DNA of 11,435 nucleotides from Tannerella sp. (GTDB lineage: Bacteria > Bacteroidota > Bacteroidia > Bacteroidales > Tannerellaceae). The position numbers and the translations under genes are program-made. The notes under the pieces were generated by a model, which saw only the letters and a list, made by a program, of their open reading frames with translations, searched no databases and had not been told where the DNA came from. The stretch's first letter is position 1, and the number at the start of each line of letters is the position of its first letter. The stretch spans positions 1 through 11,435 of the forward strand of contig JAITAY010000226.1 in the NCBI GenBank assembly GCA_031283915.1, in the 5' to 3' direction. Of the stretch, positions 1-6,414 are shown piece after piece.

Positions 1-46
1 GGGTACTCGACGCGTACCCGGACGGGTATTCGACGCGTACCCGGAC
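1..46. repeat. 23-bp tandem repeat, two copies, hairpin-forming
   Basis: Two adjacent 23-bp units (1-23 and 24-46) differ only at unit position 6 (C or T). Each unit contains an inverted repeat, GGGTAC or GGGTAT against GTACCC, separated by 7 nt (TCGACGC), so each copy can fold into a 6-bp stem. The partial bases GG and a T5 tract follow. The repeat touches the window edge, so the true copy number is unknown. It could be part of an intergenic repeat array or the tail of a terminator for an unseen upstream gene. Function is not identifiable from the sequence. Confidence 0.75.
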
Positions 47-146
47 GGTTTTTACAAATATACTGCCTGCAATATGGATGATAAAACAGTATGGCGGAAT
101 TTTGATGCGGTTGCCCTGGGAATTAGCCGGGTTCTGGAATTGTCAT

Positions 147-154
147 TATCTTTG
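147..154 (+). promoter_or_regulatory. Candidate -7 promoter element for the glutaredoxin-like gene
   Basis: TATCTTTG matches the Bacteroidetes -7 consensus TAnnTTTG exactly and lies 27 nt before the ATG at 181. I see no good TTTG -33 box 19-21 nt upstream, so the assignment rests on one element. A short AAGG about 8 nt before the ATG could serve as ribosome binding site. Confidence 0.4.
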
Positions 155-180
155 TTGCGTATATTAAAAATAAGGTATAG

Positions 181-459
181 ATGGAAAAGCATATCAAACT
201 GTTTTATCTGAAAAGTTGTCCGTATTGCCGGCAAGCCTTCGGATTCATCGACGAACTGAAACGGCAGGAGGCATACAGGCATATTGAAATCGAGCTGATC
301 GAAGAATCCGAACAGCCGGCGATTGCCAACGGCTATGATTATTATTATGTCCCGACGTTCTACGTGGACGAAGAGAAAAGGCATGAAGGCGCTGTTACGC
401 GCGATCAGGTGGAAGCCGTGTTCAGGGAAGCCCTGTCTCCGGTCGAGGCCGGCAAGTAA
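181..459 (+). CDS. Glutaredoxin-like thiol-disulfide protein
   Basis: This 92-residue cytosolic protein has the thioredoxin-fold layout of glutaredoxins. It opens with a beta strand (IKLFYL), followed at once by the redox motif C13-P-Y-C16, the classical glutaredoxin active site. The cis-proline is in VPTF (P58), and the C-terminal helix follows. The length is normal for a single-domain glutaredoxin. Members of the family reduce disulfides or glutathione mixed disulfides. Most Bacteroidales lack glutathione, so another low-molecular-weight thiol or a thioredoxin reductase may be its partner; that is inference. There is no signal peptide. It stands alone, convergent with the thioesterase gene, with only 9 bp between the two stop codons, so the transcripts of the two strands probably overlap. 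The start at 181 is the only in-frame ATG that keeps the first strand and has AAGG upstream. The family call is fairly safe; the substrate is unknown. Confidence 0.8.
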   Translation: MEKHIKLFYLKSCPYCRQAFGFIDELKRQEAYRHIEIELIEESEQPAIANGYDYYYVPTFYVDEEKRHEGAVTRDQVEAVFREALSPVEAGK

Positions 460-468
460 CAGGGCGTT

Positions 469-1206
469 TTACTGCGGAGGACGTCCGAACCGTATTTTCG
501 CACGGCAGATGGATTTCCCTTCGTTGCAGATGGCCGCCGTGTATTCGTCTTCTGCCGTTACTTTTTTGTGGAGCAGGAGGTGCATCCCGTACCGCCCTTC
601 GGCTTGATAGACGATTTCGAAACGGACGACCGAACGGGTGCGGTATGTTTCGATGTCGAACAAATCCAGTAGGGATTCGATATATTTCATGCTGTTGAGA
701 TGGCCGTTGATGTCCAGGTCGCTGTATTTGACGGTATAAGGGATGCCCTCCGTATCTTTTTCCGCCGGCTCGGGCGAGGAGAACGTCACGGGACAGTCGC
801 GTTCTACGAGGTAGTCTGCCAGACCGAAATGGCTCAGCGAGATAGGGCGGCGCGTCTGGCGGTCGATGGCAGCCCAGACCGAACGGGCGTAGCCCAGCGT
901 CGCGCCGGGCAACGTCGTGATCTCGAAACAGCGGAACGTGAAAATACGCTCTATCTGCTGTACCCACGTGAGAATCCGCAATGGCTCGGCCAGTCGTCCG
1001 GGGTCGGTCAGTTCGATGGCTAATTTCGAAAGCACCCAGGCCGCCTTGCGCTCGGCCATGTCGTCGAAGCCGAAGCCGCGCCCGGCGGCGTGGAGCGTTG
1101 CGGCATGAAGCAGGTAATTGCCCAGCACGGGCAGCGGCAGTTGACCGCGGAAATCCAGCAAGTGGCTGTCGGTGCGGTATTCGTAAGCTCCTATCCTGTT
1201 ATCCAT
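469..1206 (-). CDS. Acyl-ACP thioesterase (FatA/FatB-like)
   Basis: This 245-residue protein is predicted to hydrolyse acyl-acyl carrier protein to free fatty acid and ACP in the cytosol. It has the tandem hotdog layout of the acyl-ACP thioesterase family (Pfam Acyl-ACP_TE). The first hotdog covers about residues 5-130. The second covers about 150-240 and carries the active-site signature D165-x-N167-x-H169-x-N171. An acidic residue follows at E203 in YQAEG, where plant FatB has Glu-Cys; the neighbouring Cys is Gly here. The start codon overlaps the ilvN stop by 8 nt (ATGGATAA), which suggests translational coupling and places it firmly in the ilv operon as last gene. The same position is known in Bacteroides, where the homologue has a solved structure. 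Its link to branched-chain amino acid synthesis may be control of iso/anteiso acyl chains or recycling of CoA/ACP; the true substrate is not known from sequence. Confidence 0.9.
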   Translation of the reverse strand: MDNRIGAYEYRTDSHLLDFRGQLPLPVLGNYLLHAATLHAAGRGFGFDDMAERKAAWVLSKLAIELTDPGRLAEPLRILTWVQQIERIFTFRCFEITTLPGATLGYARSVWAAIDRQTRRPISLSHFGLADYLVERDCPVTFSSPEPAEKDTEGIPYTVKYSDLDINGHLNSMKYIESLLDLFDIETYRTRSVVRFEIVYQAEGRYGMHLLLHKKVTAEDEYTAAICNEGKSICRAKIRFGRPPQ

Positions 1207-1771
1207 GGTTTCGTCTGATTTTTCGTTCCATGGCGGCCAGCATGTCGCTCAGCCGTTCCACCTTGCTCTTTGTGATGGCTATCCGTCCGGAACGGATGAA
1301 CTGCAAAACGCCGACCGTTTGGCTCAATTCCCGGAAGAGCGCCTGCGTCTCCCGATAGTGTCCGTTTTTCTCGAGCACGACGCACGATTCATTGATTTCC
1401 GGTACCCGCGCATCGTGTTTGCGGATCAGCTCTTCTACCGAACCCATCTTCAGGAAAGCATCCGTACTGAGTTTGTAGAGCGCGATTTCCTGGTGTACCA
1501 GGTCTTCGTCCGTATTGCTGTATGCTTTCAGGACGTCCACCCGCTTGTCAATCTGTTTCACGACCTTGTCTATCATGCCGGCGTCGGCAAAGGTCGTTAT
1601 CGTAAACTTGTGGATACCTTCAATGGCCGACGGCGAAACGGACAGGGTTTCGATGTTCAATTGCCGCCGCGTAAAGATGATGGCAATCTGGTTCAACAGC
1701 CCTACCGCATTCTCCGAGAAGATAATCACCGTATACAGTTTCCTGTCCATGCAAATGTTCTCTTTTTCCAT
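1199..1771 (-). CDS. ilvN: Acetolactate synthase small (regulatory) subunit
   Basis: The 190-residue regulatory subunit activates the catalytic subunit and normally confers valine feedback inhibition. An N-terminal ACT domain spans about residues 11-85, with the Gly/Asn-rich effector loop in ENAVGLLNQIAIIFTRR and the strand region GIHKFTITTF. The C-terminal ALS_ss_C domain follows to about residue 170. Length is slightly above the 160-175 usual for IlvH-type subunits, with a basic C-terminal tail. The chosen ATG at 1771 lies 1 nt after the ilvB stop. An in-frame ATG at codon 8 (MDRKLYTV) matches the usual family start better and is an equally good candidate. It is flanked by ilvB upstream and the thioesterase downstream with no gaps, so all three are cotranscribed. 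Identity as the acetolactate synthase small subunit is secure; the choice between ilvN and ilvH naming is conventional. Confidence 0.95.
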   Translation of the reverse strand: MEKENICMDRKLYTVIIFSENAVGLLNQIAIIFTRRQLNIETLSVSPSAIEGIHKFTITTFADAGMIDKVVKQIDKRVDVLKAYSNTDEDLVHQEIALYKLSTDAFLKMGSVEELIRKHDARVPEINESCVVLEKNGHYRETQALFRELSQTVGVLQFIRSGRIAITKSKVERLSDMLAAMERKIRRNHG

Positions 1772-1772
1772 A

Positions 1773-3476
1773 TCAATAAATCATATTTGTCAGGGTGGCT
1801 CCGGCCGGCACCATCGGGTAGACCATCCCGCAGGGTTCTACCTCGACCACCAGCATGTAAGCGCCGTCGCAGTCCAGCATTTCGCGGATGGCGCCGTCCA
1901 GTTCTTCCCGCCGTTCCACCCGGCGGGCGTTCAACCGGTAGGCTTTGGCAATGGCAACAAAATCCGGATTCTCCATGACCGTTTCCGAATAGCGTTCGTT
2001 GAAAAACAACTCCTGCCACTGGCGCACCATACCCAGGTAGTGATTGTTCAACAGAATGATTTTCACGTTCAGGTGTTCCTGCATGATGGTGCCCAGTTCC
2101 TGAATCGTCATCTGCAGACCGCCGTCGCCGACAAACAGGCACACCGTACGGTGGGGAGCGCCCGTCTTGGCGCCGATGGCGGCAGGCAGGCCGTAACCCA
2201 TCGTACCCAGTCCGCCGGAAGTGACTACGCTGCGTGTACGGCTGTACTTGAAATAACGGACAGCCATCATCTGGTTCTGTCCGACGTCCGTCACGAGGAC
2301 GGCCTCGTGGCCGGTCGCCCCGGATACTTTATGCACCACTTCGCCCATCCGCAGACGGCCGGACGAGGGGTGCGTCTCCGGTTGAATCACTTTCTCGTCC
2401 TCTTCCCGCTCGTCCGCATCAAACGACGCTATCCAGGCCGTGTGCAGGGCTGGTCGCAATTGCTGCGTCAGCGCTGCCAGCGTATCCCGGACATGTCCCA
2501 GTACGGGCACATCGACCGGTACGTTCTTCCCGATTTCAGACGGGTCAATGTCTAAGTGAATGATTTTCGCCTGCCGGGCATACGTTTTCAAATCGCCCGT
2601 CACCCGGTCGTCGAAACGCATCCCGACGGCAATCAGTACGTCGCACTCGTTCGTTTTACGGTTAGGCCCCAGGTTTCCATGCATACCCAACATCCCCTTG
2701 TTCAGCCGGTGGGCGGAGGGAATGGCCGAGAGTCCCAGGATGGTTGAGCCGAAGGGAATATCGGCTTTTTCCAGAAAAGCGGTCAGCGCCTGCTCGGCAC
2801 CACCCAGGATCACGCCCTGTCCTATCAGGGCGAAAGGTTTTTCCGCCCGGTTAATCCATTCGGCCGCTTCCGCTATCTGTTCGGGAATCAGCTCCGGGAC
2901 GGGCTGATAGCTCCGGATGTAATTCATCGGTTGAAAGACATAGTCGATCTGTCCCACTTGCGCGTCCTTGGAGAAATCAATCACGACCGGCCCGGGACGA
3001 CCCGTGGAGGCGATATAGAATGCCCGCGAGACCGCCCATGCAACTTCTTCCGCCTTGCGCACCTGATACGTCCATTTGGTAACAGGCATGGTGATTCCCA
3101 TCACGTCTACTTCCTGAAAAGCGTCCGTTCCCAGCAGGGGCGAAGGCACCTGCCCGGTAATGACTACCATCGGCGTGCTGTCAATCATGGCGTCGGCAAT
3201 ACCGGTGATCGTATTCGTCGCGCCGGGACCGGAGGTCACCAGCACCACGCCCACCTTGCCGCTCACACGGGCATATCCCTGCGCCGCATGGGTGGCGCCC
3301 TGTTCATGACGCACCAACACGTGCCTCAGCCGGTCACGGTAATCATATAAACAGTCGTAAATCGGGATAGCCTGCCCGCCGGGGTATCCGAAAATCGTAT
3401 CTACTCCCTCGGCTATCAGCGTCTTCAACAGCGCTTCCGACCCGCTTATCCGGTTTGTTTCCCTGTCTGTTTCCAT
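1773..3476 (-). CDS. ilvB: Acetolactate synthase large (catalytic) subunit
   Basis: This 567-residue thiamine-diphosphate enzyme condenses two pyruvates to 2-acetolactate (valine/leucine branch), or pyruvate with 2-oxobutyrate to acetohydroxybutyrate (isoleucine branch). All three domains are present. The N-terminal PYR domain (about 10-175) holds the catalytic glutamate E58 in HEQGA and the GYPGG loop. The central FAD/nucleotide-type domain (about 200-340) includes MRFDDRVTG. The C-terminal PP domain holds the ThDP/Mg motif starting G450-D-G and ending N477-N. The C terminus carries the family segment VEPCGMVYPMVP. It acts as a complex with IlvN, encoded immediately downstream. The start ATG at 3476 has AGGAAA about 10 nt upstream, and the gap to the ilvD stop is 27 nt. 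Length is normal and I see no missing key residue. Expression is probably set by the attenuator ahead of ilvD. Confidence 0.97.
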   Translation of the reverse strand: METDRETNRISGSEALLKTLIAEGVDTIFGYPGGQAIPIYDCLYDYRDRLRHVLVRHEQGATHAAQGYARVSGKVGVVLVTSGPGATNTITGIADAMIDSTPMVVITGQVPSPLLGTDAFQEVDVMGITMPVTKWTYQVRKAEEVAWAVSRAFYIASTGRPGPVVIDFSKDAQVGQIDYVFQPMNYIRSYQPVPELIPEQIAEAAEWINRAEKPFALIGQGVILGGAEQALTAFLEKADIPFGSTILGLSAIPSAHRLNKGMLGMHGNLGPNRKTNECDVLIAVGMRFDDRVTGDLKTYARQAKIIHLDIDPSEIGKNVPVDVPVLGHVRDTLAALTQQLRPALHTAWIASFDADEREEDEKVIQPETHPSSGRLRMGEVVHKVSGATGHEAVLVTDVGQNQMMAVRYFKYSRTRSVVTSGGLGTMGYGLPAAIGAKTGAPHRTVCLFVGDGGLQMTIQELGTIMQEHLNVKIILLNNHYLGMVRQWQELFFNERYSETVMENPDFVAIAKAYRLNARRVERREELDGAIREMLDCDGAYMLVVEVEPCGMVYPMVPAGATLTNMIY

Positions 3477-3503
3477 TCTATTTTGTTTCCTGTCAATTAG
3501 AGA

Positions 3504-5330
3504 TTAAATGATTCTTACACCGCCCTTGTCAGCCGAGGCCACCGTATGGGCATAGGCTTGAAGCGCCTTCGATACCTGGCGGTTGCGTACGGGTTTCCAG
3601 GCTTTGTCGCCCTTGGCTTCCTCCGCCCAGCGGCGGGCGGAGAGAGCTTCGTTGCTCAGGCGGATGTTGATGGTACGGCGGGGGATGTCGATGTCTACCC
3701 TGTCGTCGTCGCGCAGCAACCCGATCATACCACCGGCTGCCGCTTCCGGGGAGATGTGTCCGATACTCAGCCCCGATGTTCCGCCGCTGAACCGTCCGTC
3801 GGTGATCAGTGCACACGCCTTTCCCAAATGCATGGACTTGAGGTAGGAGGTGGGATACAGCATTTCCTGCATACCCGGTCCTCCCTTCGGCCCTTCGTAG
3901 ATAATGGCCACGATGTTACCCGCCTTTACCTTGCCTGAGAGGATGCCTTCGCAGGCGTCTTCCTGCGAATGGAAGACCTTCACATGACCGCTGAAAGTCA
4001 GGCTGCTTTCGTCGACGCCGGCCGTCTTGACCACGCAGCCGTTGGGGGCTATGTTGCCTTTGAGAACAGCCAGTCCGCCGTCTGCGGAGTAAGCATGGGC
4101 GAGGTCGCGGATACAGCCGCCGGCACGGTCGGTATCAAGCGCATCATAATACGTCGCCTGCGAACCCATCTTCAGGTTGAAACCGCCGGCCGGTGCGCTG
4201 CGGTATTTTCGGAGCGCCTCGTCACTGACGTCGGGACTGAGAATGTCGTATTGCCGGAGGGCTTCCTCCCACGTCAGCCCGTCTACGCGGATAACCGACG
4301 TATCCAGCAGCCCGCCCCGCGCCAGTTCGCCCATAATTGCGGGGATGCCGCCGGCGCGGTTTACGTCCTGCAGGTGAAAGAGGGGCGTGTTGGGCGCTAC
4401 CTTACAGAGGCAAGGCGTGTGACGAGACAGTCGGTCGATATCATCCATCGTGAAATCCACGCCGGCCTCGTGTGCAATTGCCAGCAGGTGCAGCACCGTA
4501 TTCGTGGAGCCGCCCATGGCAATATCGAGCGTCATGGCGTTGAGGAAGGCGGCGCGTGTGGCGATGCTCAGCGGCAGGACGGAAGCGTCGCCTTCGTCGT
4601 AGTAGCGGAAGGCATTGCGGACAATCAAAGCTGCTGCGTCGCGGAAGAGTTGCGTGCGGTTTTCGTGCGTGGCCACGACCGTCCCGTTGCCGGACAGCGC
4701 CAGTCCGATGGCTTCGTTCAGGCAGTTCATCGAGTTGGCGGTGAACATGCCCGAACAGCAGCCGCACGTCGGACAGGCGGCGTTTTCTATTTCCCATATC
4801 TGTTCGTCGGTGAAGGAAGGGTCGGCGCCCATGATCATGGCATCAATCAAATCCAGCTTCCGGTCGCCCCATCGTCCGGCTTCCATCGGCCCGCCCGAGA
4901 CAAATACGGCGGGGATGTTCAGCCGCATGGCTGCCATCAGCATCCCCGGCGTTATTTTGTCGCAGTTACTGATGCAAATCATGGCGTCGGCCTTGTGGGC
5001 GTTCACCATGTACTCGACGCTGTCGGCAATCAGTTCGCGCGAGGGGAGGGAATAGAGCATCCCGTCGTGTCCCATGGCGATGCCGTCGTCGATGGCGATC
5101 GTGTTGAACTCGGCTGCAAAACAGCCGGCTTTTTCGATTTCGGCCTTCACAAGCTGGCCGGCTTCGTGCAGGTGCACGTGACCGGGCACAAACTGGGTGA
5201 ACGAATTGACGATGGCAATCACCGGCTTGCCGAATTGCTCCCTTTTCATGCCGTTAGCCATCCAGAGCGCCCGTGCGCCAGCCATGCGGCGGCCTTCGGT
5301 GCTTGTCGAACTGCGTAATACGTGTTGCAT
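3504..5330 (-). CDS. ilvD: Dihydroxy-acid dehydratase
   Basis: This 608-residue iron-sulfur dehydratase converts 2,3-dihydroxyisovalerate and 2,3-dihydroxy-3-methylvalerate to the keto acids that precede valine, leucine and isoleucine. Visible family motifs include SNCDKITPGM with C123, the cysteine cluster C186-P-T-C-G-C-C192-SGMFTANSMN, and near the C terminus ITDGRFSGGTSG. In the segment NSFTQFVPGHVH there is Phe/Val where [2Fe-2S] dehydratases carry a cluster cysteine (NPCN-type). This matches the E. coli-like, oxygen-labile [4Fe-4S] class and fits an anaerobe; that inference is from the motif, not measurement. Length agrees with the E. coli enzyme (616 residues). It is the first structural gene of the operon; the ATG at 5330 has no clear Shine-Dalgarno, as is common in Bacteroidetes, and lies about 33 nt after the attenuator hairpin. 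Confidence 0.97.
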   Translation of the reverse strand: MQHVLRSSTSTEGRRMAGARALWMANGMKREQFGKPVIAIVNSFTQFVPGHVHLHEAGQLVKAEIEKAGCFAAEFNTIAIDDGIAMGHDGMLYSLPSRELIADSVEYMVNAHKADAMICISNCDKITPGMLMAAMRLNIPAVFVSGGPMEAGRWGDRKLDLIDAMIMGADPSFTDEQIWEIENAACPTCGCCSGMFTANSMNCLNEAIGLALSGNGTVVATHENRTQLFRDAAALIVRNAFRYYDEGDASVLPLSIATRAAFLNAMTLDIAMGGSTNTVLHLLAIAHEAGVDFTMDDIDRLSRHTPCLCKVAPNTPLFHLQDVNRAGGIPAIMGELARGGLLDTSVIRVDGLTWEEALRQYDILSPDVSDEALRKYRSAPAGGFNLKMGSQATYYDALDTDRAGGCIRDLAHAYSADGGLAVLKGNIAPNGCVVKTAGVDESSLTFSGHVKVFHSQEDACEGILSGKVKAGNIVAIIYEGPKGGPGMQEMLYPTSYLKSMHLGKACALITDGRFSGGTSGLSIGHISPEAAAGGMIGLLRDDDRVDIDIPRRTINIRLSNEALSARRWAEEAKGDKAWKPVRNRQVSKALQAYAHTVASADKGGVRII

Positions 5331-5362
5331 AACTGTACTTGTTTATGATATGAATAATGTAT

Positions 5363-5394
5363 AAAAGCCTCTCTCAGCGTGTGAGAAAGGCTTT
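5363..5394 (-). terminator. Attenuator terminator hairpin of the ilv leader
   Basis: Read on the minus strand, AAAGCCTTTCTC (5394-5383) pairs with GAGAGAGGCTTT (5375-5364) in a 12-bp stem with one G-U pair. The loop is 7 nt (ACACGCT) and the following sequence is T-rich (TTTATACATTATT). One or two further weak pairs can extend the base. It lies inside the untranslated leader between the leader peptide and ilvD, where a terminator makes sense only as a conditional one. Its 5' arm is shared with the competing antiterminator. Confidence 0.75.
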
Positions 5395-5434
5395 CATCCC
5401 ATATTTTCCAGACGACTGCATAACCCCTCTCACA
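5381..5434 (-). promoter_or_regulatory. Antiterminator pairing competing with the ilv attenuator
   Basis: On the minus strand, GTGAGAGGGG (5433-5424), which overlaps the stop codon of the leader peptide, can pair over 10 bp with CCTTTCTCAC (5390-5381), using two G-U pairs; it extends by about three more pairs. CCTTTCTC is also the 5' arm of the terminator, so the two structures exclude each other. A ribosome sitting at the leader stop codon would cover the upstream arm and favour termination. A ribosome stalled further upstream on Ile/Leu/Val codons would leave it free and favour readthrough into ilvD. The pairing is visible; the switching behaviour is inferred from the classical his/ilv/leu attenuation model. 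Confidence 0.65.
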
Positions 5435-5504
5435 TCCCGAACGTCACCACCACATGGCTCACGTGCAAGATAGACAGGCTGGATAATGTAATCATTTGTT
5501 TCAT
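5430..5504 (-). CDS. Leader peptide of the ilv operon, 24 codons
   Basis: This short minus-strand ORF runs from ATG at 5504-5502 to TGA at 5432-5430, beginning MKQMITLSS and containing ILHVSHVVV. Of 24 residues, 9 are branched-chain amino acids: Ile5 and Ile12, Leu7, Leu10 and Leu13, and Val15 and Val18-20. Three consecutive GTG valine codons (5453-5445) lie 12 nt before the stop codon. It begins about 23 nt downstream of the predicted transcription start and is the only ORF between the promoter and the attenuator hairpin. A small hairpin, CACGTG-AGC-CATGTG (5465-5451), falls within it and could act as a pause site. Such a regulatory codon run in front of an ilv operon is the hallmark of ribosome-mediated attenuation in enterobacteria. 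The peptide itself probably has no function; the sensing is done by the translating ribosome. Confidence 0.75.
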   Translation of the reverse strand: MKQMITLSSLSILHVSHVVVTFGM

Positions 5505-5533
5505 CTGTTTCTGTTCTTTTGTTTATTGTCGGG

Positions 5534-5564
5534 CAAAGATAAAGGTTCTTTCATAAATGCCAAA
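5534..5564 (-). promoter_or_regulatory. Promoter of the ilv operon
   Basis: Minus strand: TTTG at 5564-5561 (-33 box), a 19-nt spacer, then TATCTTTG at 5541-5534, an exact match to the Bacteroidetes -7 consensus TAnnTTTG. The expected transcription start is near 5527, giving a leader of about 195 nt before ilvD. This places the leader peptide and the attenuator wholly inside the transcript. Confidence 0.75.
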
Positions 5565-5789
5565 ACATTTCAGGGGAAAAATATGTTTTTTTTATTTTGC
5601 AAGGCTATAAAATTCCGGCTAAATCTTTATTTTGAGGCGTGATGAAAAGAAGGCAGGGGATGATTCGGCGGCAGCGACAGATCCCGGACGGATGGACGAC
5701 GACCGCAGAAACGCAAGATTTTGCATCCTGCCATAGCCGTCCGGTTTCGGCATCCTGTCCCCCTGCACCCGTTCATTCTCTCCTGCCAC

Positions 5790-5827
5790 CTTCGGCAAAA
5801 ACAGACCGTCATCTGTTTTTGCCGAAG
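5790..5827. repeat. Perfect 16-bp inverted repeat (hairpin)
   Basis: CTTCGGCAAAAACAGA (5790-5805) and its exact complement (5812-5827) flank a 6-nt loop, CCGTCA. On the minus strand the bases after the stem are not T-rich. On the plus strand the sequence continues AAATGAGAAAACC, so neither side is a textbook rho-independent terminator. The AAACAGACCGT part recurs at 5929-5939, within a second, 7-bp hairpin (AACGGTC / GACCGTT, 5921-5940) that is followed by TTATTTGTTTG. It may be a mobile repeat, a structured RNA or a processing signal. Confidence 0.7.
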
Positions 5828-6199
5828 AAATGAGAAAACCGTATTTTTGTTTTTTTTCCTGATGATTTGTTCCCCAAAAACGGTCGCCTTTCCGGCAAAG
5901 ACGGTGGTTTTTATGTCGGGAACGGTCAAAACAGACCGTTTATTTGTTTGATTCATTTTATCTAAGGAACTGTCTGGAAATAAACCATACAAATTTACCA
6001 GAGATGCTTTTTTGCAGAACAACAACTGAAAATGCACGCATACCGGAGAAAATCGTTCCCAAAAGAATAGACGCCTGCGTTTTTCGCTAATCCGGGTCAA
6101 TTTGTTGGATTTGCAACCAGAATACGCACTTTCGTCCTTTCGCCCAACATTCTCATCCTTTTGACCTTGTACGTACAGCGCGTCCACCGTACCTTTACT

Positions 6200-6216
6200 C
6201 CGTTTTTCGAAAACGG
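6200..6216. repeat. 7-bp inverted repeat before the lipoprotein ORF
   Basis: CCGTTTT (6200-6206) and AAAACGG (6210-6216) form a stem with a 3-nt TCG loop, 50 nt upstream of the ATG at 6268. It shares the AAAACGG word with the cluster at 5805-5942. A weakly promoter-like TATATTTA follows at 6232-6239. Its role is unknown. Confidence 0.35.
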
Positions 6217-6267
6217 GGAACGTAAACAGGGTATATTTATAAATACGTGGTAATTAAAGAATAAATC

Positions 6268-6414
6268 ATGAGACAGTATATTATAATCGCCGGTTTGGCA
6301 ATATCGGCAGCAGTCGGTTTGAGCGGTTGCGGCAAAAGTCGGACAGCGGGTAAGCAAGGCATCACCGAAATGAATGATAATAATGGAGACTGGGCGCGAA
6401 TATCGGCAAGTTAG
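6268..6414 (+). CDS. Short lipoprotein ORF, probably truncated
   Basis: The 48-codon ORF starts with a typical lipoprotein signal: MRQYIIIAG, a hydrophobic stretch, and the lipobox LSGC with the modified cysteine at residue 21. That predicts export and lipid anchoring. Only about 27 mature residues follow before TAG at 6412, unusually few for a functional lipoprotein. Reading another frame from about 6405 gives a plausible continuation, LGANIGKLGNEQVATKTYSG, ending in TAA at 6450-6452. A one- or two-base indel may therefore have broken the gene. The following ORF segment (6418-6516) is in the same frame as this one but does not look like protein. No homologue is recognisable from the visible part. 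The nearest downstream gene, on the same strand, encodes an outer-membrane barrel, so both ends of this region concern the cell envelope. Confidence 0.5.
   Translation: MRQYIIIAGLAISAAVGLSGCGKSRTAGKQGITEMNDNNGDWARISAS

Larger units (their letters stand above)
5565..6267. other. Long AT-rich intergenic region with an ACGGT/ACCGT word cluster
   Basis: I find no convincing gene in this stretch. A minus-strand open frame crosses it (6187-5627), but it is Cys/Arg-rich, low in family-like features, lacks a ribosome binding site, and overlaps intergenic hairpins. I regard it as non-coding, or at best a repeat-derived ORF. Between 5805 and 5942 the words ACGGT/ACCGT with adjoining A or T runs recur at least six times. 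Read on the minus strand they encode TVF-type units (TVFAGKA, TVFGEQI, NTVFSF) with a partial 7-residue spacing. Hairpins at 5790-5827, 5921-5940 and 6200-6216 lie in or beside this cluster. No tRNA or rRNA is apparent. Confidence 0.5.

Noticed and set aside
1..46. CRISPR array
   Set aside because: The two repeat units are directly adjacent with no spacers, and no cas gene is visible.
3969..5318. Plus-strand open frame of 449 codons opposite ilvD
   Set aside because: It is the antisense shadow of ilvD, a highly conserved gene with all its motifs on the other strand; the product is His/Val/Gly-rich with no family features.
5968..5985. GGAACTGTCTGGAAATAA, which resembles the end of an insertion sequence
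   Set aside because: No inverted partner or transposase fragment is visible nearby, so the resemblance alone is too weak.
5627..6187. Minus-strand open frame of 186 codons in the ilv-lipoprotein intergenic region
   Set aside because: Its composition is odd (many Cys and Arg), it shows no domain, has no ribosome binding site, and runs through strong hairpins. Only its repeat content is reported.
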